Below, one piece after another: positions 24,394-31,050 of a stretch of DNA of 38,751 nt; position 1 is the first letter of the stretch; each line of letters starts with the position of its first letter. The position numbers were made by a program, and so were the translations under genes. The DNA comes from a virus. The stretch lies in IMG/VR virus record IMGVR_UViG_3300024259_000083, positions 1-38,751 of that record; one strand, 5' to 3'. The notes under the pieces were generated by a model. It saw only the letters and a program-made list of their open reading frames with translations. It was not told where the DNA came from and did no database searches.

Positions 24394-24798
24394 TTATTTT
24401 GACTGTCTTATCTTTTCCTTTATTTTTGATGAGCTTTGTTTGTGGTAGTACGGACTAATAATTACTGTACCACCATAACTTTCTACATATTCATTTGCTG
24501 GCATTTCTTTGTGTGATGTTGATTCCATAAGTACATCTGGTTTGAACTTCTTTACATTATCAAGTGGTGAGTATGTTTTTTGTGGTACAGCTTTAGTTAC
24601 ACATTCTAAAGCTAGAATCATTGCCAATCTATCATTGAATGAAATTATGGGCTTTGCTTTCTTTTCCATTGTAGCTGAGTCTGTTAAGACTCCTACTATC
24701 AATCTACCAATTCTTGATGCCCTTTCTAGATGTATTAGATGCCCTATGTGTAACAGATCTGCTACAACGTAGGCATATACTACTTTATCTTTAGCCAT
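24394..24798 (-). CDS. Cytidylyltransferase (CTP-dependent, HxGH type)
   Basis: 134 aa, full length for a single-domain enzyme. It has HIGH at about residues 17-20, GVLTDSA, the SFNDRLAMI segment and a C-terminal SSSKIKEKI, the usual order of the GCT/ECT/phosphonate cytidylyltransferase family. Overall sequence texture (PIISF, VPQKTYSPL, KPDVLMES) most recalls cytidylyltransferase domains linked to phosphonate, phosphocholine or phosphoethanolamine activation. It would make a CDP-activated small group for the LicD-like enzyme. Its 5' end overlaps the DUF2061-like gene by 19 nt. The substrate is an inference. Confidence 0.83.
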   Translation of the reverse strand: MAKDKVVYAYVVADLLHIGHLIHLERASRIGRLIVGVLTDSATMEKKAKPIISFNDRLAMILALECVTKAVPQKTYSPLDNVKKFKPDVLMESTSHKEMPANEYVESYGGTVIISPYYHKQSSSKIKEKIRQSK

Positions 24799-25154
24799 AT
24801 TCTTTCGTATGCGAAATACATAATTAGTTTAACTGCTGTATAGGTGAGCGTGATTTCTGATACTTTACTCCAAGAACCAGTAACCATTAATACTATCAGT
24901 CCACCTAAGCCCATGCCTAGTATTATCTCATAAGTAACTGCTTTGACCAAACTCTTGCGTTTTGTTTCCTTTACCTTCATATAAATTCTCTCATGCAAAT
25001 AGAACACGACTAAGAAGGTTGCGTGATGTATTACTGTTATTAGCGAAGTAGTAATCCAGCTTCGTGTGAATAGGTAAGTGATAGTTGCTAGAACCATAAC
25101 TCCCATTACTCTCCAAATGATACTCTTGAGTGCTGATTTTGGATGTGAATCCAT
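24780..25154 (-). CDS. DUF2061-like membrane protein (two repeats)
   Basis: 124 aa, about four hydrophobic segments. Two similar halves are visible: KSALKSIIWRVMG...FLVVFYLHERIYMK, then KSLVKAVTYEIILG...IMYFAYERIWLK. Each starts with K-S-h-x-K and ends with a Y-x-(H/Y)ERI(Y/W) motif, the DUF2061 pattern. Such proteins accompany surface-polymer or sulfur-activation genes, but their activity is not established. It lies inside the glycan cassette, one base from the methyltransferase gene upstream in transcription order. Confidence 0.78.
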   Translation of the reverse strand: MDSHPKSALKSIIWRVMGVMVLATITYLFTRSWITTSLITVIHHATFLVVFYLHERIYMKVKETKRKSLVKAVTYEIILGMGLGGLIVLMVTGSWSKVSEITLTYTAVKLIMYFAYERIWLKIK

Positions 25155-25155
25155 A

Positions 25156-25605
25156 TTATTTCTCCAGTTTAATTTTAACTACATTATCCTCTACAATAGC
25201 TTTGATGCATTGTGCAAATTGAGATTGATGCATTTCTTTTCCATAAGGATTACTATAAAAGTTAACCAGTGAGTTTTCATTAAAGAATCTAACATGACCG
25301 GCAGATTCAACTGCCATTTCAGCTTTCCAATAAGGCATTTCAAAGTTTGCTATACCACCAATCTTCAATACTCTATAGATTTCATTGATTACAAAGTCAA
25401 AGTTGTCAGTAGGTTTGCAAGCTAGATGACCAGTAACGTGTTCTAGAACGTGGTGAATTTCTACCTCGTCAAATGTTTCATCAGCGAATGGTAGTCCTCT
25501 TAATATATCTCTGACAATGTCTGGATTAAATTCTGGAATGATATCAAGACCTATAACTCCGTCTTGTTTTTTCCAGTCTACTCCTGTACCAATGACCAGC
25601 TTCAT
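25156..25605 (-). CDS. SAM-dependent methyltransferase (class I), small
   Basis: 149 aa. A short class I fold: LVIGTG (motif I variant of GxGxG), an acidic residue after strand 2 (GLDIIPEFN), LPFADETFDEVEIHHVLEHV (motif IV region of Methyltransf_11-type enzymes), and VLKIGGIANFEMPYW (post-motif loop). In surface-glycan clusters these enzymes often methylate sugars or end-cap chains. It overlaps the glycosyltransferase gene upstream by 4 nt (ATGA). The acceptor is unknown. Confidence 0.78.
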   Translation of the reverse strand: MKLVIGTGVDWKKQDGVIGLDIIPEFNPDIVRDILRGLPFADETFDEVEIHHVLEHVTGHLACKPTDNFDFVINEIYRVLKIGGIANFEMPYWKAEMAVESAGHVRFFNENSLVNFYSNPYGKEMHQSQFAQCIKAIVEDNVVKIKLEK

Positions 25606-26462
25606 GTAATTAAGTTTAATAATTGTTTAGCTCTATGAATATAAGTGTTATGAGTGAGAATCTTTTTTCTTGCTCTGGCGTAAAACTTTTTACCTTCTAT
25701 TGGGTGGTGCATGTAATATTGTAGTAACTCCTGAAATTCTTCTTTACTCCCTGCTGATAGTAGTTCATCTTCTTCAAAGATTTCTTTATTAAGTGGATGT
25801 TTATCAGTAACCATGACTCCGCCCGCTCCAATAATATTAAAGAATCTTTCATTGAGTGCAAAGCCAGATGAGTTGGCTAGAGTGGATGGATCTGTAGAGA
25901 CTAAACCTTTCTGAAAATCTCCATGAATATTAGGGCATACATCAGCCCCACGATATATACCAGCTAATTCTCGGGGATGTATGGCTTTGAGTAATGTGAG
26001 TGATAAACCTTGTAACCATCCTTGATCTCTCAATGCATAATTATTTCCTAGCCATACCATACTTCCTCGTCTGGTTATTTTACCATTATCAACAGTTTTT
26101 GCGTATGCGTGTGGCAAATAAGTAGTACTATAGCCTTCTACTATTGCTCCTTTCCATGTTGAGATGAATACATGAGCTTGTATGGTTTTAGGATCTTCAT
26201 GCACAGTATCAATGAAATGACCTAAGATGCATACTTTAATACCATTAAATGCTTTCCATGTTTGGTGATTCGCCCATTCAGATTGACAAATCATAACATC
26301 ACCTTTTGTATGAGTATCTCCTAGAGCTACCATGCAAATTTGATGACCTAATGCTTTCAATGCTTGTGCGAGATGAAATAGGTAGACAGTGCCACCATTG
26401 ACTACTCCACTATCTAGCCCTAATGCAAAGTCGTGATCATGTGCAGGTAATACGAATCTCAT
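25602..26462 (-). CDS. Glycosyltransferase (GT-B type, group 1-like)
   Basis: 286 aa. The N-terminal half has a GGTVYLFHLAQALKALGH opening typical of GT-B donors/acceptor folds. The C-terminal half has RGADVCPNIHGD and LNERFFNIIGAGGVMVTDKH, matching the Glyco_trans_1_2 pattern (E-R-x-F-E/N-h-x-A/G-G-G) that holds the nucleotide sugar. It overlaps both neighbours by 4 nt, so it is firmly part of the operon. It would add a sugar to a surface or lipid-linked glycan. Donor and acceptor are not predictable. Confidence 0.82.
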   Translation of the reverse strand: MRFVLPAHDHDFALGLDSGVVNGGTVYLFHLAQALKALGHQICMVALGDTHTKGDVMICQSEWANHQTWKAFNGIKVCILGHFIDTVHEDPKTIQAHVFISTWKGAIVEGYSTTYLPHAYAKTVDNGKITRRGSMVWLGNNYALRDQGWLQGLSLTLLKAIHPRELAGIYRGADVCPNIHGDFQKGLVSTDPSTLANSSGFALNERFFNIIGAGGVMVTDKHPLNKEIFEEDELLSAGSKEEFQELLQYYMHHPIEGKKFYARARKKILTHNTYIHRAKQLLNLIT

Positions 26463-27310
26463 AGCATATTTATCTTTTTCAGTTCTTGTCTAATTTCACC
26501 TTGAGTCATTCTATCTGCTGTTTCAGATGAATATTCTTCACTCATAGCTTCATCACCCTTCTCTCCAGCACGTCTGCCTACAATTTTGATTTCATGACCA
26601 TCTGCTATAACCTCTGCTAGATCTCCCATTCTTATAGATCTCATTTTAGGAATATATGGAGTGGCATCAGAAGAATTATCTAGACAATCATAGATAGTCT
26701 GCACTGCTTCCTCTACAGTAAAGAAGAATCTAGTCATCTCGGGATCAGTTAACAGAAGTGGATCTCCTAATTCCTTCGCCCTTTTCCAAACATTGAGGAC
26801 AGAACCAGTTGATGCTAGGACATTACCATATCTAACCATGCGGTATGCAGTGCCTTTTATCTCTCTCTCGTATTGTAAAAACATGTATTCCATCAGGCTT
26901 TTTGTCATGCCATAGCAATTTATTGGGTGATATGCTTTGTCGGTTGATACCCCCAGTACCAGTTCGGGGAATGTTTCCAGCGAAGCACGAAGTATATTAA
27001 GAGATCCAATAATATTAGTTTCAATACATTGCTCACTCTGCTCTTCTGCGAGTGGTAAATGCTTGAACGCTCCAAGATGAAAAACAAAGTCTTTGTCTTC
27101 CATTGCTTGTCTGACTAGAGATGGTTTTGATATATCTCCAGTAATGATATTTACTTTATGTGTCTGTTGAGTCTTTAATAGCTGACCTTCATTCCTTGCG
27201 AAAATAGTTATTGTGTTGGGATTAACGCCCTCATTGATCATGCGAGCAATCAGAGCGTTTCCCAGAAACCCACTTCCTCCTGTCACTAATGTCTTTATGT
27301 TTTCAAACAT
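26459..27310 (-). CDS. SDR nucleotide-sugar dehydratase (PseB/CapD-like)
   Basis: 283 aa. A Rossmann N-terminus (TLVTGGSGFLGNAL), GVSTDKAYHPINCYGMTKS with the YxxxK catalytic pair, RYGNVLASTGSV and LTDPEMTRFFFT match the family of UDP-GlcNAc inverting 4,6-dehydratases (PseB/FlaA1/CapD-like). The product would be a UDP-keto-deoxy sugar feeding the glycosyltransferases downstream. The classical family has a longer C-terminal region; here it ends with a short acidic segment and a helix. It is the first enzyme gene of the glycan cassette and joins the upstream small gene by a one-base overlap. Confidence 0.87.
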   Translation of the reverse strand: MFENIKTLVTGGSGFLGNALIARMINEGVNPNTITIFARNEGQLLKTQQTHKVNIITGDISKPSLVRQAMEDKDFVFHLGAFKHLPLAEEQSEQCIETNIIGSLNILRASLETFPELVLGVSTDKAYHPINCYGMTKSLMEYMFLQYEREIKGTAYRMVRYGNVLASTGSVLNVWKRAKELGDPLLLTDPEMTRFFFTVEEAVQTIYDCLDNSSDATPYIPKMRSIRMGDLAEVIADGHEIKIVGRRAGEKGDEAMSEEYSSETADRMTQGEIRQELKKINML

Positions 27311-27501
27311 TATTTTGGTGGTTCAGGTACTTCTACCTCTGTCTTTTCATTCTCTTTTGCTTCTAGCATTCTACCTTGTAATTGTAGTGCTTCTTGAGTT
27401 TTTTGTTCTAAGAACAGTTTAGCTTTTGCGATTTGTTCTTGTGCGCCAGCTAATTGCTTCTCTAAAATTGCACTTCTTTTGTCTTCTGGTTTATTTGTCA
27501 T
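27310..27501 (-). CDS. Small coiled-coil protein
   Basis: 63 aa, almost wholly one coiled coil rich in Gln, Lys, Glu and Leu (EKQLAGAQEQIAKAKLFLEQ), ending in a Pro/Glu tail. It shares a base with each neighbour, indicating coupled translation. No function can be assigned. It separates the early small-gene block from the glycan genes. Confidence 0.7.
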   Translation of the reverse strand: MTNKPEDKRSAILEKQLAGAQEQIAKAKLFLEQKTQEALQLQGRMLEAKENEKTEVEVPEPPK

Positions 27502-27758
27502 TATATTGATCCTTCTAAATGATTAAGTATTATTTCCTCTACTATTTTGCGTTTAGCGTCTAATTGTTTACGTTCAGTTTTAACAAAACCCTCTTCTCTA
27601 CTCATGTCTCCAGTGAGTGATAATCTTCTTACTGACTTCATTGCAACATAATTATCTACTATATCATGCTTGGTTTCATGGAGTATATCTTTGAGGTATT
27701 GCTCCATTTCTTCTTCTGTAAGATCTAAGTCTTCACCTACGATTAGTTTTTTTGTCAT
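27501..27758 (-). CDS. Small acidic/helical protein
   Basis: 85 aa. The acidic N-terminus (EDLDLTEEEMEQYLKDIL) is followed by basic helices with two Arg pairs. It is predicted helical with no Cys or membrane segment. It starts one base from the stop of the 117-aa gene and overlaps the 63-aa gene by one base. The family is not recognised. Confidence 0.7.
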   Translation of the reverse strand: MTKKLIVGEDLDLTEEEMEQYLKDILHETKHDIVDNYVAMKSVRRLSLTGDMSREEGFVKTERKQLDAKRKIVEEIILNHLEGSI

Positions 27759-27759
27759 A

Positions 27760-28113
27760 TTACCATCCTTTCTCTCTTTCCAGAGATATAGTTGCTTTTT
27801 TCTTTGCTATATTAATAAACTCTTTTACCCGACCAATTTTCGCTTTAAGAGTTATATATTGTAAGTATGCAGGACTTAACTTCATCTTGTTTTTAGAAGC
27901 CGATACATTCCCCTCTGTTTGGATCATGTATTCTTCTTGTATTTTAGCAGTTTTTTGCTCTAATATACAGTATTCATCATCTAATTCTCCTTGTAAAGAT
28001 AGTAAAGAACCAGCCATATCAATCCATTTAGAAGGTGATACGTCTTGTTTGTTCTCGGCTATTGTTTTCATCCAGTCAAGAATATACTCAACTGTTATTA
28101 TTTCTTGTGTCAT
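27760..28113 (-). CDS. Helical protein of unknown function
   Basis: 117 aa, strongly helical. The N-terminal half (VEYILDWMKTIAENK and MAGSLLSLQGELDDEYCILE) suggests a helical bundle; the C-terminal half is Lys-rich. Gene overlap by one base with the upstream PD-(D/E)XK nuclease suggests a functional partner, for example a DNA-repair or recombination accessory, but this is only context. Confidence 0.65.
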   Translation of the reverse strand: MTQEIITVEYILDWMKTIAENKQDVSPSKWIDMAGSLLSLQGELDDEYCILEQKTAKIQEEYMIQTEGNVSASKNKMKLSPAYLQYITLKAKIGRVKEFINIAKKKATISLEREKGW

Positions 28114-28559
28114 TATTCTAATAGTTTTAATACTTTTTTAGCGGATGCAATCAGTGTTGTCAAAGCCCACATAGTTTCCTGATTGGCATTTGCTTGAGTC
28201 TTCGGTTCTTCCGCTCTCTTGGCTAGACGTAGGAATGTATCCAGATATAGAACGACCTTTGCATTTTCTATATTTTCACCACCTAAACTATAAACTAAAA
28301 TGGGTTCTCTACCTACCTTTTCCAACGCTTGCGTTTGTTCCCACCACTTTTTAATGTGGGGTACTTTATGGTTCTTGCATTCAATACCTACGTTTACTCC
28401 CATCAGCATCATATCCGTATCTATATCAGACTTCTCTCTAGTTCCAGATCCAGAACCTATAGAACGTCTAGCTTTACCTAGTTTGAGTCTCTCTATCTCA
28501 TTTGCAACATAAACTTCCAATAATTTCCCCTTTTGGATTGCTGATTTTGGAGTTGTCAT
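28113..28559 (-). CDS. PD-(D/E)XK nuclease, Holliday-junction-resolvase-like
   Basis: 148 aa. The N-terminal about 100 residues follow the resolvase pattern: E15 in GKLLEVYVANEIE, then SGSGTREKSDID with D45/D47, then GIECKNHK with E60 and K62 as the ExK of the active site. A Ser/Gly-rich loop before the acidic pair is typical of small phage/archaeal-type junction resolvases. The C-terminal helices may dimerise. It lies next to a second likely PD-(D/E)XK protein, overlapping it by 4 nt. DNA recombination or debranching before packaging is inferred. Confidence 0.8.
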   Translation of the reverse strand: MTTPKSAIQKGKLLEVYVANEIERLKLGKARRSIGSGSGTREKSDIDTDMMLMGVNVGIECKNHKVPHIKKWWEQTQALEKVGREPILVYSLGGENIENAKVVLYLDTFLRLAKRAEEPKTQANANQETMWALTTLIASAKKVLKLLE

Positions 28560-29011
28560 TTCCTTTTGAAATTAATTGTATGTTGCCATACCTTCCATTT
28601 ATCAGGTTTGGTTATATATCTGTAGCATGGTTTATTACAATAACCAGTTACTACTTCCTCTTGTTGCATAAATGTAGATCCAACTATAATCCATCTGGTG
28701 GGAGTTGCTTGAATATATACTCCATTGATTTCTGCCAGAGCATCTGCTTGATTTACTTTTAGATCTATATAAGTGAGTTCTACTCCAGTGAATTTTACTT
28801 CAGCAGGATACCATTTACTACCTGCATAGATGAAGTAATCTGGTTCATACTTTCCCATCTTTTTGAACTCATCATTCCCATTCACCTGATACCATCTGTA
28901 TGGGAGATTCTCCATAATTAGGGGTTCGTTGTGTTTCCCTAGATCATAATCAACTTTAACTTCATCATCAGTTCTATTATCTTTTGAGAAGTTCCAACTA
29001 TGTTCACTCAT
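28556..29011 (-). CDS. Second PD-(D/E)XK nuclease-like protein
   Basis: 151 aa. D58 in EPDYFIY and E71/K73 in PAEVKFT give a PD-x12-ExK spacing compatible with the nuclease superfamily; an upstream Glu (E29 in GKHNEPL) may complete it. IDLKVNQADAL after the ExK is the usual helix with a Lys/Gln position. Two Cys near the C-terminus (YCNKPCYR) are additional. It is translationally coupled to the resolvase-like gene. It could be a DNA nuclease or a component of host DNA breakdown. Confidence 0.72.
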   Translation of the reverse strand: MSEHSWNFSKDNRTDDEVKVDYDLGKHNEPLIMENLPYRWYQVNGNDEFKKMGKYEPDYFIYAGSKWYPAEVKFTGVELTYIDLKVNQADALAEINGVYIQATPTRWIIVGSTFMQQEEVVTGYCNKPCYRYITKPDKWKVWQHTINFKRK

Positions 29012-29013
29012 AC

Positions 29014-29463
29014 TTATTCTTTTAGTAGTTTAAGTAATCTTTTCATTAAATCGTCTATTTTTCTATGATGACACTTTGTTGGGTGGCAACCATCATTAAG
29101 ATGATGTTCTTGTTCAGTATTAAATTGTATTTCTGCTATTTTATTGGTATCTAAATCCTCAATCACCCTAGCTCTTTCTTCTTTTAGGAGTTGGGATATT
29201 ATTCTTCTGACTTTACTTTTAGTTACAGGTACAGAACAAATATCTCTAACAGCTTCTTCTAAGTTTTGTTTATCTTTTAAGGAAGTGGTTACTGTACCGT
29301 CATCTTGGATTTCAAATCCTTTCATGTTGTTTGAAGTATTATATCTGATAAATTCTTCTAATCTCTCTTTATTAACAGCACCAGAGCAATAAGTGCATTT
29401 AATAGTATCCATATCATTATAAAGAGCTGATTTATGTTCACATTTACACTCTTTCATCTTCAT
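29014..29463 (-). CDS. Cys/His-rich protein with N-terminal zinc site
   Basis: 149 aa. N-terminal CKCEHK and CTYC (C6/C8 and C23/C26) suggest a zinc ribbon. A helical middle follows, then a C-terminal DGCHPTKCHHRK motif that may bind a second metal. The start overlaps the preceding gene by 4 nt. It is one of several small Cys-rich proteins in the early arm. The function is unknown. Confidence 0.68.
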   Translation of the reverse strand: MKMKECKCEHKSALYNDMDTIKCTYCSGAVNKERLEEFIRYNTSNNMKGFEIQDDGTVTTSLKDKQNLEEAVRDICSVPVTKSKVRRIISQLLKEERARVIEDLDTNKIAEIQFNTEQEHHLNDGCHPTKCHHRKIDDLMKRLLKLLKE

Positions 29464-29648
29464 TCTCCTTTAGGGGGTTTAGGTTCTTTTATAGACCAGC
29501 TTTTAATTTCTAAAACAATCCTTGCTAAAATCTTTGTTGGTATTTTGCTGACGTAGAACATACGACTTCCACTATCAAATTGCTTGTAAGCATTTATCCA
29601 ATGCAAACCTTTTTTCTTTCCAAAATTCATTATAATATATCTACTCAT
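29460..29648 (-). CDS. Small basic protein
   Basis: 62 aa, basic and aromatic (MSRYIIMNFGKKKGLHWINA), with strand-helix texture and a Pro/Lys C-terminus. Its start lies inside the 3' end of the 57-aa cassette gene (8-nt overlap) and its end overlaps the next gene by 4 nt. A family is not recognised. Confidence 0.65.
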   Translation of the reverse strand: MSRYIIMNFGKKKGLHWINAYKQFDSGSRMFYVSKIPTKILARIVLEIKSWSIKEPKPPKGE

Positions 29649-29814
29649 AAGGGTTTATTGTTATTGGGGTTATTAAAAAGTCTTTTCTTAAATTTTTATC
29701 AATATACCAAAATCGTAAACACTCTTCTGCTTCTTTCTTGGTTCTAAAAATACATAAACCATTAAGTGTTTCTATCTTTCCCGTCTTCTTACTAACTATT
29801 GCGTAGTATTTCAT
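29641..29814 (-). CDS. Short cassette gene with MKYYAIVSK N-terminus (57 aa)
   Basis: 57 aa, MKYYAIVSKKTGKIETLNGL and onward; mixed alpha/beta with an Arg/Lys-rich middle. The start overlaps the previous stop (ATGA). Its 5' coding edge shares 25 identical bases with the gene at 30368-30535, and its 3' edge shares 15 identical bases with the same gene, while the middles are unrelated: one soluble, one with a membrane span. This makes it a good candidate for a swapped-middle cassette. Confidence 0.75.
   Translation of the reverse strand: MKYYAIVSKKTGKIETLNGLCIFRTKKEAEECLRFWYIDKNLRKDFLITPITINPYE
29787..29811 (-). repeat. 25-bp 5'-edge repeat of short cassette genes, copy 1
   Basis: The 25 bases are identical to 30502-30526 and encode K-YYAIVSK in both. 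An 18-base version also occurs at 30092-30109 inside a 7-codon mini-ORF, and the 11-base core AATACTACGCA recurs near 31080-31090. Confidence 0.9.
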
Positions 29815-30092
29815 TTGTTTAGTAATTTAGCTACTTTGATAACAGTATTGCAATATGGTTCATCTAAATCTTGTATTTCCTTTATAAGTTCATCAAATGG
29901 TTTTAATGATTTATGATTTGGTTGTGTCTTATTTTGCCAAATAGACCAAGCATCGTGGATATGTTCATTAGTGCAATCAACACCAACTGTTAAAACTAAT
30001 AACGCATAGACTTCTAATAAGCCTTCATAAATAGTACCTTTCATCTTTAATTCTTGTTCTAGTAGGTCTTTAACCTTTTGTATATAGTTCAT
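29811..30092 (-). CDS. Helical protein of unknown function (93 aa)
   Basis: 93 aa. The N-terminal helix (IQKVKDLLEQELKMKG) is followed by further helices with Leu/Val repeats and single Cys residues near C52 and C82. The ATG overlaps the stop of a 7-codon mini-ORF (ATGA), and its own stop overlaps the next ATG. No known domain is recognised. Confidence 0.68.
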   Translation of the reverse strand: MNYIQKVKDLLEQELKMKGTIYEGLLEVYALLVLTVGVDCTNEHIHDAWSIWQNKTQPNHKSLKPFDELIKEIQDLDEPYCNTVIKVAKLLNK

Positions 30093-30112
30093 ATTGCGTA
30101 GTATTTATTCAT
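30089..30112 (-). other. Seven-codon mini-ORF MNKYYAI, coupled on both sides
   Basis: The ATG (30112-30110) overlaps the stop of the 79-aa gene and the TGA (30091-30089) overlaps the ATG of the 93-aa gene. The seven residues equal the start of the short cassette genes at 29814 and 30535 (MKYYAI, MTNKYYAI). It may be a leftover edge of a lost cassette or a coupling peptide. Confidence 0.55.
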
Positions 30113-30348
30113 CTTGGTTTAGCAAAATGATAATCATTATGCCCCATTGTTCCAGTAGCATAGATAGAGCCACCCCCCATTCTCTTTTCCATACAAGCAT
30201 CACAAATATCAATTTTAACATTGTCCATATAGGGTTTTATTGTACGACCTTCGTTTTGTTCGGTGAGGAAAATAACTTGTATATCTTTTTCAACGTGATT
30301 TTCTACCTTCTTTTCACAAATGTCGCAAGTGTATGTTTCTTTTCTCAT
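30109..30348 (-). CDS. Small two-knuckle zinc protein
   Basis: 79 aa. CDIC (C8/C11) and CDAC (C49/C52) flank a beta-rich middle, the layout of a split zinc ribbon similar to phage-encoded host-interaction fingers. The tail has Gly/His residues. The function is unknown. It sits in the early arm between short cassette genes. Confidence 0.72.
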   Translation of the reverse strand: MRKETYTCDICEKKVENHVEKDIQVIFLTEQNEGRTIKPYMDNVKIDICDACMEKRMGGGSIYATGTMGHNDYHFAKPR

Positions 30349-30367
30349 CTCTTCTTTCTTTTAATTG

Positions 30368-30535
30368 TTATTGGGGTTTAATAAACTTTTCAGATAAATA
30401 ATCTACAACATAATCAAGAAATTCCATAAAGTAAACAACTGCTATCATTACCACTAAAAGAATTAAAGCTGTTGGTATCTTTTTCCATATCCTATTTAAT
30501 ATCTTACTAACTATTGCGTAGTATTTATTGGTCAT
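30368..30535 (-). CDS. Short cassette gene with membrane span (55 aa)
   Basis: 55 aa, MTNKYYAIVSKILNRIWKKI, then one hydrophobic segment at about residues 21-40 (PTALILLVVMIAVVYFMEFL) and a short soluble tail. It begins with the same KYYAIVSK edge as the 57-aa gene at 29814, but the interior is a membrane protein. The start overlaps the upstream stop (ATGA). Confidence 0.75.
   Translation of the reverse strand: MTNKYYAIVSKILNRIWKKIPTALILLVVMIAVVYFMEFLDYVVDYLSEKFIKPQ
30502..30526 (-). repeat. 25-bp 5'-edge repeat of short cassette genes, copy 2
   Basis: Identical to 29787-29811. The two genes also share ATTGTTATTGGGGTT at their 3' edges (29657-29671 and 30364-30378 on the + strand). Confidence 0.9.
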
Positions 30536-30735
30536 TGTAATACACTAGCATATTGGATAATACGTTTTTCTTCATATCTATCTCTTAAAAATTGGACTAG
30601 GCAATCTTCCGAAATACATAAATGTTTACCTCTTAGTTCAAGACAATTTATAGTATCGCCCCCAACAAACTCTCCCTCACATACATAACATTCTTTAATC
30701 TGTTGTTCGCATAGATCACATCTTTCTTTCTTCAT
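30532..30735 (-). CDS. Small Cys-rich zinc-finger protein
   Basis: 67 aa. CDLC (C6/C9), CYVC (C16/C19), plus C31, C40 and C45, suggest one or two zinc sites; this resembles treble-clef or double-ribbon arrangements. The C-terminus is helical and Arg-rich. It overlaps the membrane cassette gene by 4 nt. Role unknown; early expression is expected from the upstream promoter. Confidence 0.72.
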   Translation of the reverse strand: MKKERCDLCEQQIKECYVCEGEFVGGDTINCLELRGKHLCISEDCLVQFLRDRYEEKRIIQYASVLQ

Positions 30736-30778
30736 CTTATTTCCTTAAATTATTATAATGAGAGGTGGGTAGGTTAGG

Positions 30779-30892
30779 TTATTTCCAAAAATTATCAAAG
30801 CCAGTATCTTCTACTTCACAAATACAAATAATATCTGGTGCATCTTTCTCTTTACCGCAGTATTGGCATTTATACTTCTTTTCTTCTTCCAT
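30779..30892 (-). CDS. Tiny zinc-ribbon protein (37 aa)
   Basis: 37 aa, MEEEKKYKCQYCGKEKDAPD, with C9/C12 and a later CIC (C23/C25). GAGGAG lies 7 nt before the ATG. Its start region is nearly identical to that of the 49-aa gene just upstream (TAAACCyATrGAAGAAGAAAAGAA), indicating recent duplication of a zinc-ribbon start. Confidence 0.7.
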   Translation of the reverse strand: MEEEKKYKCQYCGKEKDAPDIICICEVEDTGFDNFWK

Positions 30893-30896
30893 AGGT

Positions 30897-31046
30897 TTAC
30901 TCCTCTCTATCTTCAGCACAAATGTGTGCACTTCCAATTATTGGTTTATTAACTCTTACTAATTTACCACAAGCCTGACACCTGTAATATATCTTTCCAT
31001 TAGTTACTATTGGTCCATTATTAGTTATTTTCTTTTCTTCTTCTAT
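30897..31046 (-). CDS. Zinc-ribbon paralogue with likely ATA start (49 aa)
   Basis: An open frame of 49 codons reads (I)EEEKKITNNGPIVTNGKIYY, with CQAC (C23/C26), then a later Cys (C43). There is no ATG, GTG or TTG in frame upstream before a stop, but the ATA at 31046-31044 sits exactly where the neighbouring paralogue (30892) has ATG. It is either an AUA-initiated gene or a gene whose start codon has decayed by one base. Confidence 0.55.
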   Translation of the reverse strand: MEEEKKITNNGPIVTNGKIYYRCQACGKLVRVNKPIIGSAHICAEDREE

Positions 31047-31050
31047 GGGT

